Origin: Sulfolobales archaeon | GTDB lineage: Archaea; Thermoproteota; Thermoprotei_A; Sulfolobales; NBVN01 | Direction: 5' to 3' | Assembly: GCA_026419835.1 (NCBI GenBank) | Contig: JAOAKQ010000003.1 | Location: forward strand, 1 to 64,000 | Length of the DNA: 64,000 nucleotides | Part shown: one piece after another, positions 35,646-44,657 of the stretch | How positions within the stretch are numbered: position 1 is the first letter of the stretch | Layout of the letters: every line of letters begins with the position of its first letter | The notes under the pieces: generated by a model | Databases searched by the model: none | The model's input: only the letters and a program-made list of their open reading frames with translations | Told to the model about the DNA's origin: nothing | Translations under genes and position numbers: made by a program

Positions 35646-36837
35646 TCCTAGTGTCTGAACTAAGTACTTTCAGTATAGCTGCGGAGTCTACTCCTAGAGC
35701 TACCTCCCTGGTCTTTCCGTACCGACCTCTACTCACTACTTTCGATGTTAGTATGCCGAGCATATCTAGCTCACTAACTAGGTCACTAACCCTTCTCTGA
35801 GTTAGAGGTTCTAATCCAAGAGCTTCGCACACCCTCCTGTACACTAGGTACAGACTACCGGTAGATTCCGCGAAGCCACCCCCGATGGCTAGAGACAGCA
35901 GAACTAGCTTGCTGTGGTACGGAAGAGTTCGCACAACCTCCATAGCTGCGTTCAGCTCCAGCTCCTCCCTAGCTTTCCTGGCGTGCTCTACAGTTACCCT
36001 AGATGCGTTATCGCGCTCAGCGATTTCCCCGGCGAATCTGAGCAGGTCGAGAGCTCTCCTAGCATCTCCATGCTCTCTAGCCGCTACTGAAGCACAGTAA
36101 CCTACTACACCGTCTTCGAGAACTCCGTCTCTAAAAGCTAGAGCGGCTCTCTCCCTTAAAATATCCGCAAGCTGGAGAGCGTCGTACGGCGGGAAAACTA
36201 TCTCAACCTCCCCTAGACTAGACTTAACTCGCGGGTCCAGAGTCTCGACGAACTTTACGTCGTTAGTTATACCTACAATACTGACCTTACTCCTCCTGAG
36301 CTCGTCGTTCACTCTCGTAAGCCTGTAGAGCAGGTCGTCACCAACCTTCTTAACGAGAAAATCCACTTCATCGAGCACTATGGTAACTACGATTCTCTTG
36401 GAATCTACGTACTCTCTGAGTCTATTGTGTAGCTCTGCAACGGATAGACCTGTGAAAGGTATTCTAACCCCTACGTCCGACCCTATTTTAAATAGGACTC
36501 TGTAGTTGGTGTCTTCATTGCGGCAGTTCACGTAAGAGAACTTGAATACATCTATACCTACCTTCTCGGCGTGCTCAACGAATCTCTTAATAACGTACTT
36601 TACGACGGCAGTCTTACCCGTCCCGGTTAGACCGTATATAAAGATGTTGCTAGGTTTCTCAACTCTTAAAACCGGGGATAGGAGCTCGGCAATCTTCTTA
36701 ATGTACTCCTCTCTGTGGGGAAGCCTATCGGGTACGTAATCGGATGAGAGGGCTTCCCTGTTCTTGAAGATCCTGCTCTCACCTAGAGCCCTCTTAATTA
36801 CCTCAGATACTACATCCTCCACGAACTCAGCCCCCAC
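35602..36837 (-). CDS. cdc6: Orc1/Cdc6-family replication initiator
   Basis: Origin-recognition and helicase-loading AAA+ ATPase, 411 residues. Walker A GLTGTGKT is at 69-76, Walker B VTIVLDEVDFLV at about 151-162, sensor 1 VGITNDVKF, arginine-finger region LDPRVKSSL, sensor 2 HGDARRALDLL, then a C-terminal winged helix (residues about 300-405) for origin DNA binding. Archaeal origins often lie next to cdc6, so the 215-bp region upstream (36838-37052) is a candidate, though I see no clear ORB element there. Confidence 0.95.
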   Translation of the reverse strand: MGAEFVEDVVSEVIKRALGESRIFKNREALSSDYVPDRLPHREEYIKKIAELLSPVLRVEKPSNIFIYGLTGTGKTAVVKYVIKRFVEHAEKVGIDVFKFSYVNCRNEDTNYRVLFKIGSDVGVRIPFTGLSVAELHNRLREYVDSKRIVVTIVLDEVDFLVKKVGDDLLYRLTRVNDELRRSKVSIVGITNDVKFVETLDPRVKSSLGEVEIVFPPYDALQLADILRERAALAFRDGVLEDGVVGYCASVAAREHGDARRALDLLRFAGEIAERDNASRVTVEHARKAREELELNAAMEVVRTLPYHSKLVLLSLAIGGGFAESTGSLYLVYRRVCEALGLEPLTQRRVSDLVSELDMLGILTSKVVSRGRYGKTREVALGVDSAAILKVLSSDTRIGEYVKLLKNGRNR

Positions 36838-36995
36838 ACACTAGCTGCGGTTCTATAATTATCTGCGGTACATAACGACCGAGGAGCTCTCCCTCAAACT
36901 ACGTAGGTAGCGGTATTCACGGGACGCTAGCTACTTTAAGAATTTAAGCAGGAAACCGAAACTAGAAAACTGGCCGTACTAGAAGACTTACTGGA

Positions 36996-37044
36996 GTGAT
37001 GAGTCTTACAAGGGATGAGTAGTGATATCTGAACCCGCGGCTGA
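36996..37044 (+). ncRNA. Weak C/D box sRNA candidate upstream of cdc6
   Basis: Possible layout: C box GTGATGA (36996-37002), 12-nt guide, degenerate D' ATGA (37015-37018), C' AGTGATA (37021-37027), 13-nt guide, D box CTGA (37041-37044). The D guide is complementary to CCGCGGGUUCAGA, resembling a tRNA T-arm. D' and C' are poor and no TATA box is at the expected place. Confidence 0.25.
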
Positions 37045-37052
37045 CCCGCTCT

Positions 37053-37760
37053 CTATATCCCCCCGCTTATCGTTAGAAAGACTCCGTTGAGATTCGGAGA
37101 CCTTACAGCAAGTTCTATCGCTCTATACACTTCTTCTGGAGTAACGAATTTCTTCGTCGGTATGGAGCTTATGGCCTCTTCTCTCAATTCTCTACTCGCC
37201 CTAGGGTTATCGACCCACCCAACAGCAATACCAACGACTCTCACTCTAGGTGCTAGTTCCTTAGCTAGGTACCTAATTACATGCTGGAGACTACCTCTAG
37301 ACGCTACGTATGGAAGTGAAGGCTTTATCCTAACGTAAGCTTCGTGACCGCGGGTAGCTATCATATCGGTAAGAAATACTATGAGACCTTCCTTCATTTC
37401 CCTACCTAGTCTCAGGGCTATATAGGAAGGTGCTACTAGGTTCACTCTAACTAAGTAGTTAAACAACTCCTCACTAACTCTAGCTAGAGGTGTTGAATCG
37501 TAGTACGATGCTGAGAGAACTACCAGATTGGGCGTACCGACCTCAAGAACTTCTCTAATGAAGTCTTCGAGGGGTCCCACACTGAAGTCCCACTTTATCA
37601 CTCTAGCCAGAGAACCTCCCACCACTGGATCGACCACGAGCTCTCCAAGGACTTCTTCGGAGCTCCTGTAGTGCAGGATCAGTCTGTAGTTCTTTGCTAA
37701 GTAGGGAACGAGCTTCCTCCCCAAAACACCCGTTGAGCCGGTAAAGAGAGCTAGACTCAA
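37053..37760 (-). CDS. Short-chain dehydrogenase/reductase-like protein
   Basis: A 235-residue Rossmann protein of the SDR superfamily. The cofactor motif TGSTGVLG is at 8-15, a strand 'LVVLSAS' replaces the usual NAG motif, and the active-site region is VFLTDMIA (in place of Ser) followed by YVASRG, that is Tyr-x3-Arg rather than Tyr-x3-Lys. The C-terminus VFLTISGGI is the usual SDR end. Because of the altered catalytic Ser and Lys, dehydrogenase activity is uncertain. It is 1 bp from the upstream SIS-like gene and probably cotranscribed. Confidence 0.75.
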   Translation of the reverse strand: MSLALFTGSTGVLGRKLVPYLAKNYRLILHYRSSEEVLGELVVDPVVGGSLARVIKWDFSVGPLEDFIREVLEVGTPNLVVLSASYYDSTPLARVSEELFNYLVRVNLVAPSYIALRLGREMKEGLIVFLTDMIATRGHEAYVRIKPSLPYVASRGSLQHVIRYLAKELAPRVRVVGIAVGWVDNPRASRELREEAISSIPTKKFVTPEEVYRAIELAVRSPNLNGVFLTISGGI

Positions 37761-37761
37761 G

Positions 37762-38676
37762 CTAGACCCCCCGGGCTGCGTAGTAGATCAGCATTACTGC
37801 GTAGAGAGGTGCCGTAAGCGGGTCCGTTCTAAATCTTACCTCCTCAATTCTACCCCCTCTCTCAACTACCTTGTTGAAGTAGTACCTATAGCTGTGTACT
37901 TCCACATCAGTTGTAAAAGCTAGTACCTTATTGAATAAGCTCCCTACGTATAGATGAACTGTGGGGATGCCGGTCATGTAGGCCCTCCCGCAGCTCATTC
38001 TCAGCGAGACTGCTTCGGCCGCAGGTTCTAGCGTGGGTGTGTAGGTAACTATGTAGGGTTCCGAGAGCGCTTCTCTAATGGCTTTCAGCTCTCTTTCGTA
38101 CCTCTCCACTAGTTCGTCAGCTACATCAGCTAGCGAGAGGCACTCATCTCTAATTCTATCAGCCCTCTTCTGCAGGTCTCTTCTACTCAACTTAGATGCT
38201 GCGTACGCTAGGACGCTGAGTACTTTAAGAAGCCCCATGTTGTCCAGCTTTATCTCCACTCTACTCAGGTCTTCATACCTACGCTTCAAGACCTCGGGTA
38301 GTGGTTCCGAGATAAGTGAGACTCTGTGACCGGTTAGTGATAGCTGGTCGAGAAGTACGTACAGGTCGTTCAGTCCTTCCGACGTCGAGATCAGTAGTAC
38401 GTCCAGCTCCCTACCTTCATAGTACGGTGCTACGTAGTAAGCCAGCTCGTACGGCTCTACGTAGAAGACGCTAACACTCGTTAGGGAGTTCATTAGGTGC
38501 GCAAAGTACTTACCGATACCTCTATAGAGACCGGTAGAGCTCACAATTACACTCCCCCTACCTTCAACTAGCCTCTTCACTAAGTCAAGCACTAAGTCCT
38601 TATCCGGGTCCAGCTTCAGAGTTCTTCTAATCGTATCGCTCCAAGCACTCATTCTAACGCCAAGTACGCTACTCAA
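37762..38676 (-). CDS. SIS-domain-like protein (sugar isomerase/transcription regulator fold), uncertain
   Basis: A 304-residue protein that looks like a two-lobed phosphosugar-binding SIS protein: VIVSSTGLYRGIGKYFAHLMNSL, then an acidic VEPYELAYYV and LLISTSEGLNDLY, the last resembling the SIS phosphate-binding Ser/Thr loop. A second lobe starts about residue 200 with YIVTYTPTLEPAAEAVSLRM. Bifunctional phosphoglucose/phosphomannose isomerases of crenarchaea have a similar size, but the Glu/His catalytic pair is not clear. It is the first gene of a two-gene unit with the SDR gene. Confidence 0.5.
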   Translation of the reverse strand: MSSVLGVRMSAWSDTIRRTLKLDPDKDLVLDLVKRLVEGRGSVIVSSTGLYRGIGKYFAHLMNSLTSVSVFYVEPYELAYYVAPYYEGRELDVLLISTSEGLNDLYVLLDQLSLTGHRVSLISEPLPEVLKRRYEDLSRVEIKLDNMGLLKVLSVLAYAASKLSRRDLQKRADRIRDECLSLADVADELVERYERELKAIREALSEPYIVTYTPTLEPAAEAVSLRMSCGRAYMTGIPTVHLYVGSLFNKVLAFTTDVEVHSYRYYFNKVVERGGRIEEVRFRTDPLTAPLYAVMLIYYAARGV

Positions 38677-38728
38677 AAGAAATTTTTACTGCTTACGCCT
38701 CTATTAGATCGCAACTACAGCGCTGACT

Positions 38729-38741
38729 AAAGCTTATAATG
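38729..38741 (+). promoter_or_regulatory. TATA box of tRNA-Leu(TAG)
   Basis: aagcttataatg is centred about 28 nt upstream of the first tRNA base. Confidence 0.6.
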
Positions 38742-38763
38742 TTTTTACCTTAGTTTCTTCTTG

Positions 38764-38848
38764 GCGGGGGTGCCCGAGCTAGGTCGAAGGGGTCGGGCTT
38801 AGGCCCCGATGGCGTAGGCCTGCGTGGGTTCGAATCCCACCCCCCGCA
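38764..38848 (+). tRNA. tRNA-Leu (anticodon TAG), no intron
   Basis: An 85-nt type II tRNA with a long variable arm. Acceptor GCGGGGG pairs with CCCCCGC, the anticodon stem TCGGG/CCCGA encloses CTTAGGC with anticodon TAG, and the T-arm GTGGG-TTCGAAT-CCCAC is perfect. The discriminator is A (38848), and CCA is not encoded. Apart from anticodon position 34 and the absence of an intron it is identical to the tRNA-Leu(CAG) at 60.7 kb. It marks the left edge of the accessory-looking region. Confidence 0.95.
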
Positions 38849-38995
38849 CCTTGAATGGACAGCAAGCCACGCGCTTCTACGGTCAGAAGTTCTTTCAAGT
38901 TTTCTTCCACTGGCGTATTAGCTGGTGCCTTAACCGTTTTTCCGACCTTTACTTGAACTGCAACTACGCTAATCTACCTTGAAAACTTTAATTCA

Positions 38996-39219
38996 CTACG
39001 GCGAGTTCCATCTCTTAACACTTCCCAATAGCTTAACTTGGCCGAACGACACTAAGTTCCTTCTTACTTCAATATCGATGTCGGTAGAGCTATGGACACA
39101 TACTCTCAAAGTACTTCAGCGTAGGGATATACCATTAAACTTCTTGAGTTCGTGGGCGGATACTTCAACTAACTTAAGTCCCTTCTCGCAGTCACAACCT
39201 CTTTCTCTTTGACGAGCGA
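38996..39219 (-). pseudogene. Possible gene remnant with in-frame stop
   Basis: On the minus strand a frame reads ...RGCDCEKGLKLVEVSA, HELKKFNGISLR, a TGA at 39118-39116, and continues in the same frame STLRVCVHSSTDIDIEVRRN, LVSFGQVKLLGSVKRWNSP before a TAG. Its amino-acid composition and regular hydrophobic pattern look protein-like, but there is no clear start. It may be a remnant of a small Cys-containing protein. The family is not recognised. Confidence 0.3.
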
Positions 39220-39360
39220 TATATGAACTTCTCGATTTAACGACCGGTTGGGGGACTACATAAATAGCACCCCACAGGTCCTAGAGATCTGTGAAGAGGA
39301 AGATGGTAACTGTAGCACGTGGAATCAGAGGTATTTCGAGGTTAAAGAAGGAGGCGCAAA

Positions 39361-39371
39361 TTTTTATTATA
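39361..39371 (+). promoter_or_regulatory. TATA box of the type IIG-like gene
   Basis: tttttattata lies about 30 nt before ATG 39397, predicting a leaderless or near-leaderless mRNA and supporting that ATG over the TTG at 39382. Confidence 0.55.
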
Positions 39372-39396
39372 GCACTATAGGTTGGGTGTTAGGTCA

Positions 39397-42300
39397 ATGG
39401 TTTTTCAAATAAATTTAAATGACGTCTTAAATTGCTTCAGGTCCAGCGTTAAGAGAGCAGCTAACGAAGAGGAGGTGAAGATCGGGGTATCTAGGTGCAT
39501 TGAGGAGAAGGTCCTAGCGCCTCTGGGCATAACTCAGTACGGACATTACGAGTACACGCTTATTTCGGGGGGCAGAGTCGACGCTCTATACGGACATGTT
39601 GTAGTAGAGTATAAAGCACCAGGCAAGCTCTCTTCGATGCTGGATAAGGCTAAGGAGCAGATTGTGAGATACATAACTGAGATAGCTAAGTCAAAGAATG
39701 AGTGGAGTAGGTATTTCGGAGTCGTAGTTAGCGATAAAATAGCGTTCGTAAAGTACGATAAGCAGAGAGATGAGTGGATTCTCAGAGGACCTTACGATAT
39801 CGAGAAAGAGGTCGTCGTTAAGTTCATAGAAGCTCTTAGAGGACTTGGAAGAAAAGCGCTAAGAGTAGATACGATTCTAAAAGACTTCGGTCCTCAATCT
39901 GAGGTCGCTAGGAGGGCTATTCGCGCTCTCTACAATAAACTAGCCGGCTCCAAGAACCCGAAAACTAGAGCTCTCTTCGAAGACTGGATAAGGCTCTTCA
40001 AGCAGACAACGGGCTACGACCCAAGTAAGTTTAAGGAACTGCCCGACTTAATCTCAGAATACGGACTGCCTAAGAAAGTAGATGCTGACGCCTTGATGTT
40101 CTCGATTCAGACGTACTACGCTTTCTTAATGAAGCTCTTGGCAACTGAGGTAATGTACATCTACGGAAGCGGTAACTTCTACAAATCCTACATAGCTGAG
40201 TTGGACGATGCGCATACTAAGGGTGGTGCTAACGCGTTTAAAGAGGCTCTAAAAAGACTCGAAAGCGGTGGAATATTTAGGCAGCTCGGCTACGAGAACT
40301 TCCTCGAGGGCGACTACTTCTCTTGGTATCTGGATGAGCTAGACGAGGAGCTGGCGAAGGTCCTAGTAGAGATTGTGAAAAAACTAGGGGAATACGAACC
40401 GGCTACTCCTCAATTGGAGCCTGAGTCCGCTAGAGACCTATTGAAGAGATTGTACCAGCACCTAGTTCCGAGGGAGGTGAGGCACGGCTTAGGCGAGTAC
40501 TACACGCCGGACTGGCTAGCCGACCTACTATTGGATGAAATGGGGCTCGGCCTAAGAGACCTGGAGAGCGCAGGGAAGGAGGACCCGCTCAGACCTCTAC
40601 AAATCAGAGTCCTGGACCCGGCCTGCGGCTCCGGCACGTTCCTAGTTAGGTACATAGCTAGACTAAGAGAGTACGCTGAAGAGCACTACCTGAGGGATAA
40701 GCTAGTAGACCATCTACTGAAGAACGTCGTTGGCTTCGACCTGAACCCACTGGCTGTGCTAGCGGCTAGAACCAACTACCTACTAATGGTCGCGGACCTA
40801 CCCAAGCGTGGTAGAATAGAGATACCAGTATACCTAGCGGATTCACTGATGGTCGAGAGGAGAACTACGCTTATTGGAAGTGTGTACGTGCTGAGAACCG
40901 TGGTTGGAGAATTTCAACTACCAGCTAGCTTGGTAGAGGAGAGCGGTCAAACGGACCTGCTATCGAGAACGCTATCTGAACTAGAAAACGCTCTCGAACG
41001 CAGATATGAAGTAGAAAACTTCAAGAGTAGATTGCGGAATGTCTTTGGGAATTTATCGAATAGCGAGATCGACGTGTTGGCCGGTCTATACGACAAGTTG
41101 CTGAAGCTAGAGAAAGAAGGTAGGAACGGAGTTTGGGTATCGATTGTAAGAAACGCGTTTGCACCTATGCTAAAGGGTAGATTTGATTACGTAGTAGGTA
41201 ATCCTCCATGGGTTAGATGGGAGAGCCTGTCGGAGGAGTATAGGAAGCTCTCGAAGCCTCTGTGGGAGCGCTATGGAATTGTGGGAGCCGGTGCTGGCTT
41301 TAAGAGGGATCTCTCGATGCTGTTCCTGGCTCGGTGCTTCGACCTCTACCTAAAGCCCGGTGGAAGACTGGCGTTCCTAATGCCGCTCACGGTCCTCAAG
41401 ACTGAAGCCGGTGCTGGTTTTAGGAAGTTCTTAGCCACTAAAACGAGGATATTGGTTGTACACGACTTAGTGTCGCTCAATCCATTCGAGGGAGCTACGA
41501 ACAACGCCTCTGCAGTAGTCATCGAGAAGGTATGCGAGCTAGATGATACTACCAACTTCAGTAAATGTCCAGGGCTCAGCATGGTAATTAGCGAAAACGA
41601 GGCAGTGAAGAACGTCGTATGGGTTAGCGGAACTGGTAGGGCTATACCCACGGACGCTCGATTGGATGAGATCAGGGAACGGGTGAGTATGTACGAGGCC
41701 GTGATGACCCCTATAGAGGAGAAAGACCCTTCTAGTCCGTGGATGCAGGTGAAAGGCGATCTGCTCCCCTACATCAGAAGGGTAACTGCCGGCGAATCCT
41801 ACTACGTCGCACACGAAGGCGTTCTAACGGCTCTTAACCAAGTCTACTACCTACAGATTAAGAGAACGTTGCCCGATGGCAGGCTTCTGGTCGTGAACCC
41901 CCCGGAGCCGAGTCAGAAGAGAGTGGTTGAAGAAGTTGAGGCAGTGGTGGAGTCTGACTTAGTCTACCCACTGGTAAGAGGTAGAGATGTGAAGAGGTGG
42001 TACGTAGAGTATAGAAATAGGCACATAATAATTCCCCACTTCTCCGGAACCGGCGACCCGATACCGGAGGGAACTTTTAAGACAAAGTACCCGGGAGCCT
42101 ACGGGTACCTATATCGCTTTAAGAATGAATTGATGAAGAGAAGTATAAAACCCTTCCTAAGCTTGAGGGAGAAGATGAACAAATCCGAGCATCCAGCCGA
42201 AAGAGACCTTGCACGTAGGAGGCTCGAGGAGAGCTTCTACATACTCGATAACATAGGTTCGTACACCTTCAAGCCGTACAAAGTCGTGTGGAGGCATATC

Positions 42301-42789
42301 ACTAGAGCCGCAACTGGGAAGCCCACGACATTCGGTTGCGCCGTTCTCGAACCGAGAAACGGTAGACCGACCGTACCGAACGATAAGCTCATGGCGATCG
42401 CGTTCGATAACTCCGCCGAGGCACACTACGTTGCTGGAGTACTGAATTCGAGCATTGCTAGGCTGGTAGTAGCTACGTACTGCGTAGGAACTGAAGTATC
42501 AACACACGTAGTGAAGTACGTAAAAATCCCGAAGTACGATCCGGGGAATTTAGTGCATCGAGATATATCTGAGTTCTCCAGGAAGGCTCACGAACTAGCT
42601 AGGTGCATCTACGCGTCAGCCAAACCGGAATGCTGCAGGAACATCGAAGACCCTGAGGAGGAGCTTAAGAGAGTTGAAATTGAGTTAGACAAAGCTGTCG
42701 CAAAGCTATACGGAATACCAGATACCGCCATCGAGGACATTAGGAAGGTTTTCAAAATTCTAGCCGGAGAAAGCGGTGGAAGAGACTAA
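39397..42789 (+). CDS. Type IIG-like restriction-modification protein (nuclease + N6-adenine methyltransferase)
   Basis: A single polypeptide of about 1130 residues. The N-terminus has a PD-(D/E)xK-type nuclease pattern, VDALYG...VVVEYKAP, that is Asp, nine residues, Glu-Tyr-Lys. A helical linker follows, then a gamma-class N6-adenine methyltransferase: GEYYTPDWLADLLL, SAM motif I VLDPACGSGTFLV (about residue 405) and catalytic motif IV VVGNPPWVRW (about residue 600). The C-terminal third (LVRGRDVKRW, FAFDNSAEAHYVAGVLNS-like) is the target-recognition region as in Eco57I/PglX-like enzymes. It would both methylate and cleave DNA at an unknown site. It stands alone beside tRNA-Leu, with decayed sequence on both sides. 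Confidence 0.85.
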   Translation: MVFQINLNDVLNCFRSSVKRAANEEEVKIGVSRCIEEKVLAPLGITQYGHYEYTLISGGRVDALYGHVVVEYKAPGKLSSMLDKAKEQIVRYITEIAKSKNEWSRYFGVVVSDKIAFVKYDKQRDEWILRGPYDIEKEVVVKFIEALRGLGRKALRVDTILKDFGPQSEVARRAIRALYNKLAGSKNPKTRALFEDWIRLFKQTTGYDPSKFKELPDLISEYGLPKKVDADALMFSIQTYYAFLMKLLATEVMYIYGSGNFYKSYIAELDDAHTKGGANAFKEALKRLESGGIFRQLGYENFLEGDYFSWYLDELDEELAKVLVEIVKKLGEYEPATPQLEPESARDLLKRLYQHLVPREVRHGLGEYYTPDWLADLLLDEMGLGLRDLESAGKEDPLRPLQIRVLDPACGSGTFLVRYIARLREYAEEHYLRDKLVDHLLKNVVGFDLNPLAVLAARTNYLLMVADLPKRGRIEIPVYLADSLMVERRTTLIGSVYVLRTVVGEFQLPASLVEESGQTDLLSRTLSELENALERRYEVENFKSRLRNVFGNLSNSEIDVLAGLYDKLLKLEKEGRNGVWVSIVRNAFAPMLKGRFDYVVGNPPWVRWESLSEEYRKLSKPLWERYGIVGAGAGFKRDLSMLFLARCFDLYLKPGGRLAFLMPLTVLKTEAGAGFRKFLATKTRILVVHDLVSLNPFEGATNNASAVVIEKVCELDDTTNFSKCPGLSMVISENEAVKNVVWVSGTGRAIPTDARLDEIRERVSMYEAVMTPIEEKDPSSPWMQVKGDLLPYIRRVTAGESYYVAHEGVLTALNQVYYLQIKRTLPDGRLLVVNPPEPSQKRVVEEVEAVVESDLVYPLVRGRDVKRWYVEYRNRHIIIPHFSGTGDPIPEGTFKTKYPGAYGYLYRFKNELMKRSIKPFLSLREKMNKSEHPAERDLARRRLEESFYILDNIGSYTFKPYKVVWRHITRAATGKPTTFGCAVLEPRNGRPTVPNDKLMAIAFDNSAEAHYVAGVLNSSIARLVVATYCVGTEVSTHVVKYVKIPKYDPGNLVHRDISEFSRKAHELARCIYASAKPECCRNIEDPEEELKRVEIELDKAVAKLYGIPDTAIEDIRKVFKILAGESGGRD

Positions 42790-42833
42790 GGAGTTCAAAA
42801 GTCTTAAATGCGTACTATCAGCGTTTAGGTTAA

Positions 42834-43073
42834 GCCATAGTTACCTTTTCAGTTCTAGGACGTGAAAAGCTATATGTAGGTTCAGATCTCATTGCCAATC
42901 GGTGCAGTAAGCAGTGTTACCATGTTCGCACCTTAACTCTAGGAAAACATAGGCATCCGGTAACTTTCTTGAACGTGGAATGTCGATTGAATACATTATT
43001 CAAAATACTGAAATCGGTCGGACTTCAGTTTGGAAGCGGCGCACTAAACGACGTTAACGCAACGGTAAAATAA
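42834..43073 (+). pseudogene. Startless 79-codon open frame, possible gene remnant
   Basis: Between a TAA at 42831 and a TAA at 43071 one frame stays open with protein-like content (VTFSVLGREKLYVGSDLIA, NRCSKQCYHVRTLTLG, VECRLNTLFKILKSVGLQFG) but has no ATG/GTG/TTG near its beginning. The CxxxC-H pattern and regular hydrophobic spacing suggest a degraded gene rather than random sequence. The family is not recognised. It fills most of the gap after the restriction gene. Confidence 0.3.
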
Positions 43074-43103
43074 TTGATAAAGAGAAAAGAGCCTGTACTT
43101 AAG

Positions 43104-44649
43104 TTACTTAAGCCCTGGATAAGCTCTCAAAGTGTAGATCGCAAATAACACTATTGCTGAGCCACCTATAGCTCCAGCTCCGCCTACGTAAAACACCTCT
43201 GAGGTTTTCAATCCCATAAACTTTCATAAGTATTAACCTTGCTGCTATCGTAACGAGAACCGCTATACCTGCTGGTGCATTAAGAATCATCAAGCCGGTC
43301 GCTAGTAGTATCCCTATTTGTCTTTCAGGGCCACCAAGCAATTGGAGTACGAAGCCTATCTGCGCCCAAGTCGGGAGCCATCTAGCTAGTTGCGGGTCGG
43401 CTGCAGCTCTAGCCGTAGCTGCTAGCGCTCTTGATGCCGGTGGGAAGAGCTTTAGACCTTCAAAGTAGGCGCGATAGAAAAACATAACCATGGTGAACGC
43501 TACAACAAGAGAAAGTACCTTAGCAAAGAACTGCACGACCTACTTACTTTCTCGAAACCTACACTCTTTCCCTCACCTCTAAGGAGCCACCCGGTCTTAA
43601 GATCGTGACTCAGGTCAGCCATACCAGGTCCGGTTGATGCTACGTACGCAACGTGTATAGATGCGGCAAGTGGTGGGAATCCTAGTAGGATTCCTACTAT
43701 TAGTGATGCTAGCGCCGTAGCAAAGGCCGGGAACCACCCAGCGTACATTCCAGATTGCGCAGATCAGCGTAGTGAACCAGGCCCGGAAGCCCGTGTATAG
43801 AATCCATGTGGTGAAGAGATTGAGATCGACTAGTGTGTTTAATCCAGTTGCCAAGCCCAGTAATAGCGCACCCGCGGTAAAGAGAGCGAGGCTTACTACT
43901 AGTTTTCTTAGTGCCTCACCAGGTCCTACTAATGTCGTAATGGGTGTGTGAGAACTACTTTGAGACCTCATTCTTACTTTGTAGTAGAGTATGGTGAATT
44001 GTATTAGTGCCGCTATGCTAGCACCAACCATGATGTCCTGCGGGGCGTATACCTTGAGTAGGTCTACACCGAAGAGTTGAGGTCCATATGCCCTGAGAAC
44101 GAGGCCTACACCAAAGGCTGTTATCGCAACTATCTGTGTTATAAGTGTTATGCCGGCGACGTCTCCTGGATAACCTAGATACGTTAATGCACCATCGAAG
44201 ACCATGCCGTAGAGCAGTAGTAAAGCCCTCTTACCACGCCCTATCGCAGCCTTAATAGCTTCAGCTGTAGCTACACCAGGTGGCCACGGATTTTTAGCTG
44301 GGTAGAACGGTGGGTCGAAAACCCAGTATGCGAGTATTATATCTATTATTCCACCAATGAGTACTCCTAAGGCTACCCCATAGAAGGGGGCGCCACCAGT
44401 AAGTCCACGCAGATATGGCACAGCTATTGTGAGTAGCAATACGTTCCCGGCCTGAAAAGTTGCGCCCGATACTACAGTCTGCATGAGGTTTACCCTACGC
44501 ACGTCCCCCACGCGTTTAGCGATCTCTATCGGCATGTATGAGAATGCTATTGCTATAAGTGCGCCAATGATCGATGTGTTAGGATTTATATCAACTCTGC
44601 TGATTAGCTCTAAACCTATTATAGCACCAAAGCTTGAGTTATACTGCAA
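43104..44649 (-). pseudogene. OPT-family oligopeptide transporter, three frameshifts
   Basis: A membrane protein of about 515 codons read in four pieces. Frame 1 (44649 to about 43755): GLELISRVDINPNTSIIGA through the FTTLICA segment. Frame 2 (about 43755-43520): QSGMYAGWFPAFATALA, ASTGPGMADLSHDLKTGW. Frame 3 (about 43530-43180): QFFAKVLSLVVAFTMV, PERQIGILLATGLMILNAP. Frame 4 (about 43180-43104): VFYVGGAGAIGGSAIVLF, YTLRAYPGLK, stop. The content and the 'MADLSHDLKTG' and 'PPAS' loops fit OPT oligopeptide transporters. Its 5' end abuts the divergent DUF1177 gene and may be truncated. As sequenced it cannot make a full transporter. Confidence 0.7.
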
Positions 44650-44657
44650 GTGAGACT

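Larger units (their letters stand above)
38849..39396. other. ~550-bp spacer between tRNA-Leu and the restriction gene
   Basis: There is no intact gene. The minus strand carries a decayed frame (38996-39219, separate entry). A clear TATA element for the restriction-methylation gene is at 39361-39371. No repeat of the tRNA 3' end (attachment-site copy) was found here. Confidence 0.6.

Noticed and set aside
36838..37052. Replication origin next to cdc6
   Set aside because: The position is suggestive, but no ORB-like repeats, inverted origin boxes or long A/T-rich unwinding element could be recognised by eye.
38979..39212. 77-codon plus-strand frame before the restriction gene
   Set aside because: Its composition is not protein-like and it is antisense to the better-supported minus-strand remnant; no TATA or ribosome site precedes it.
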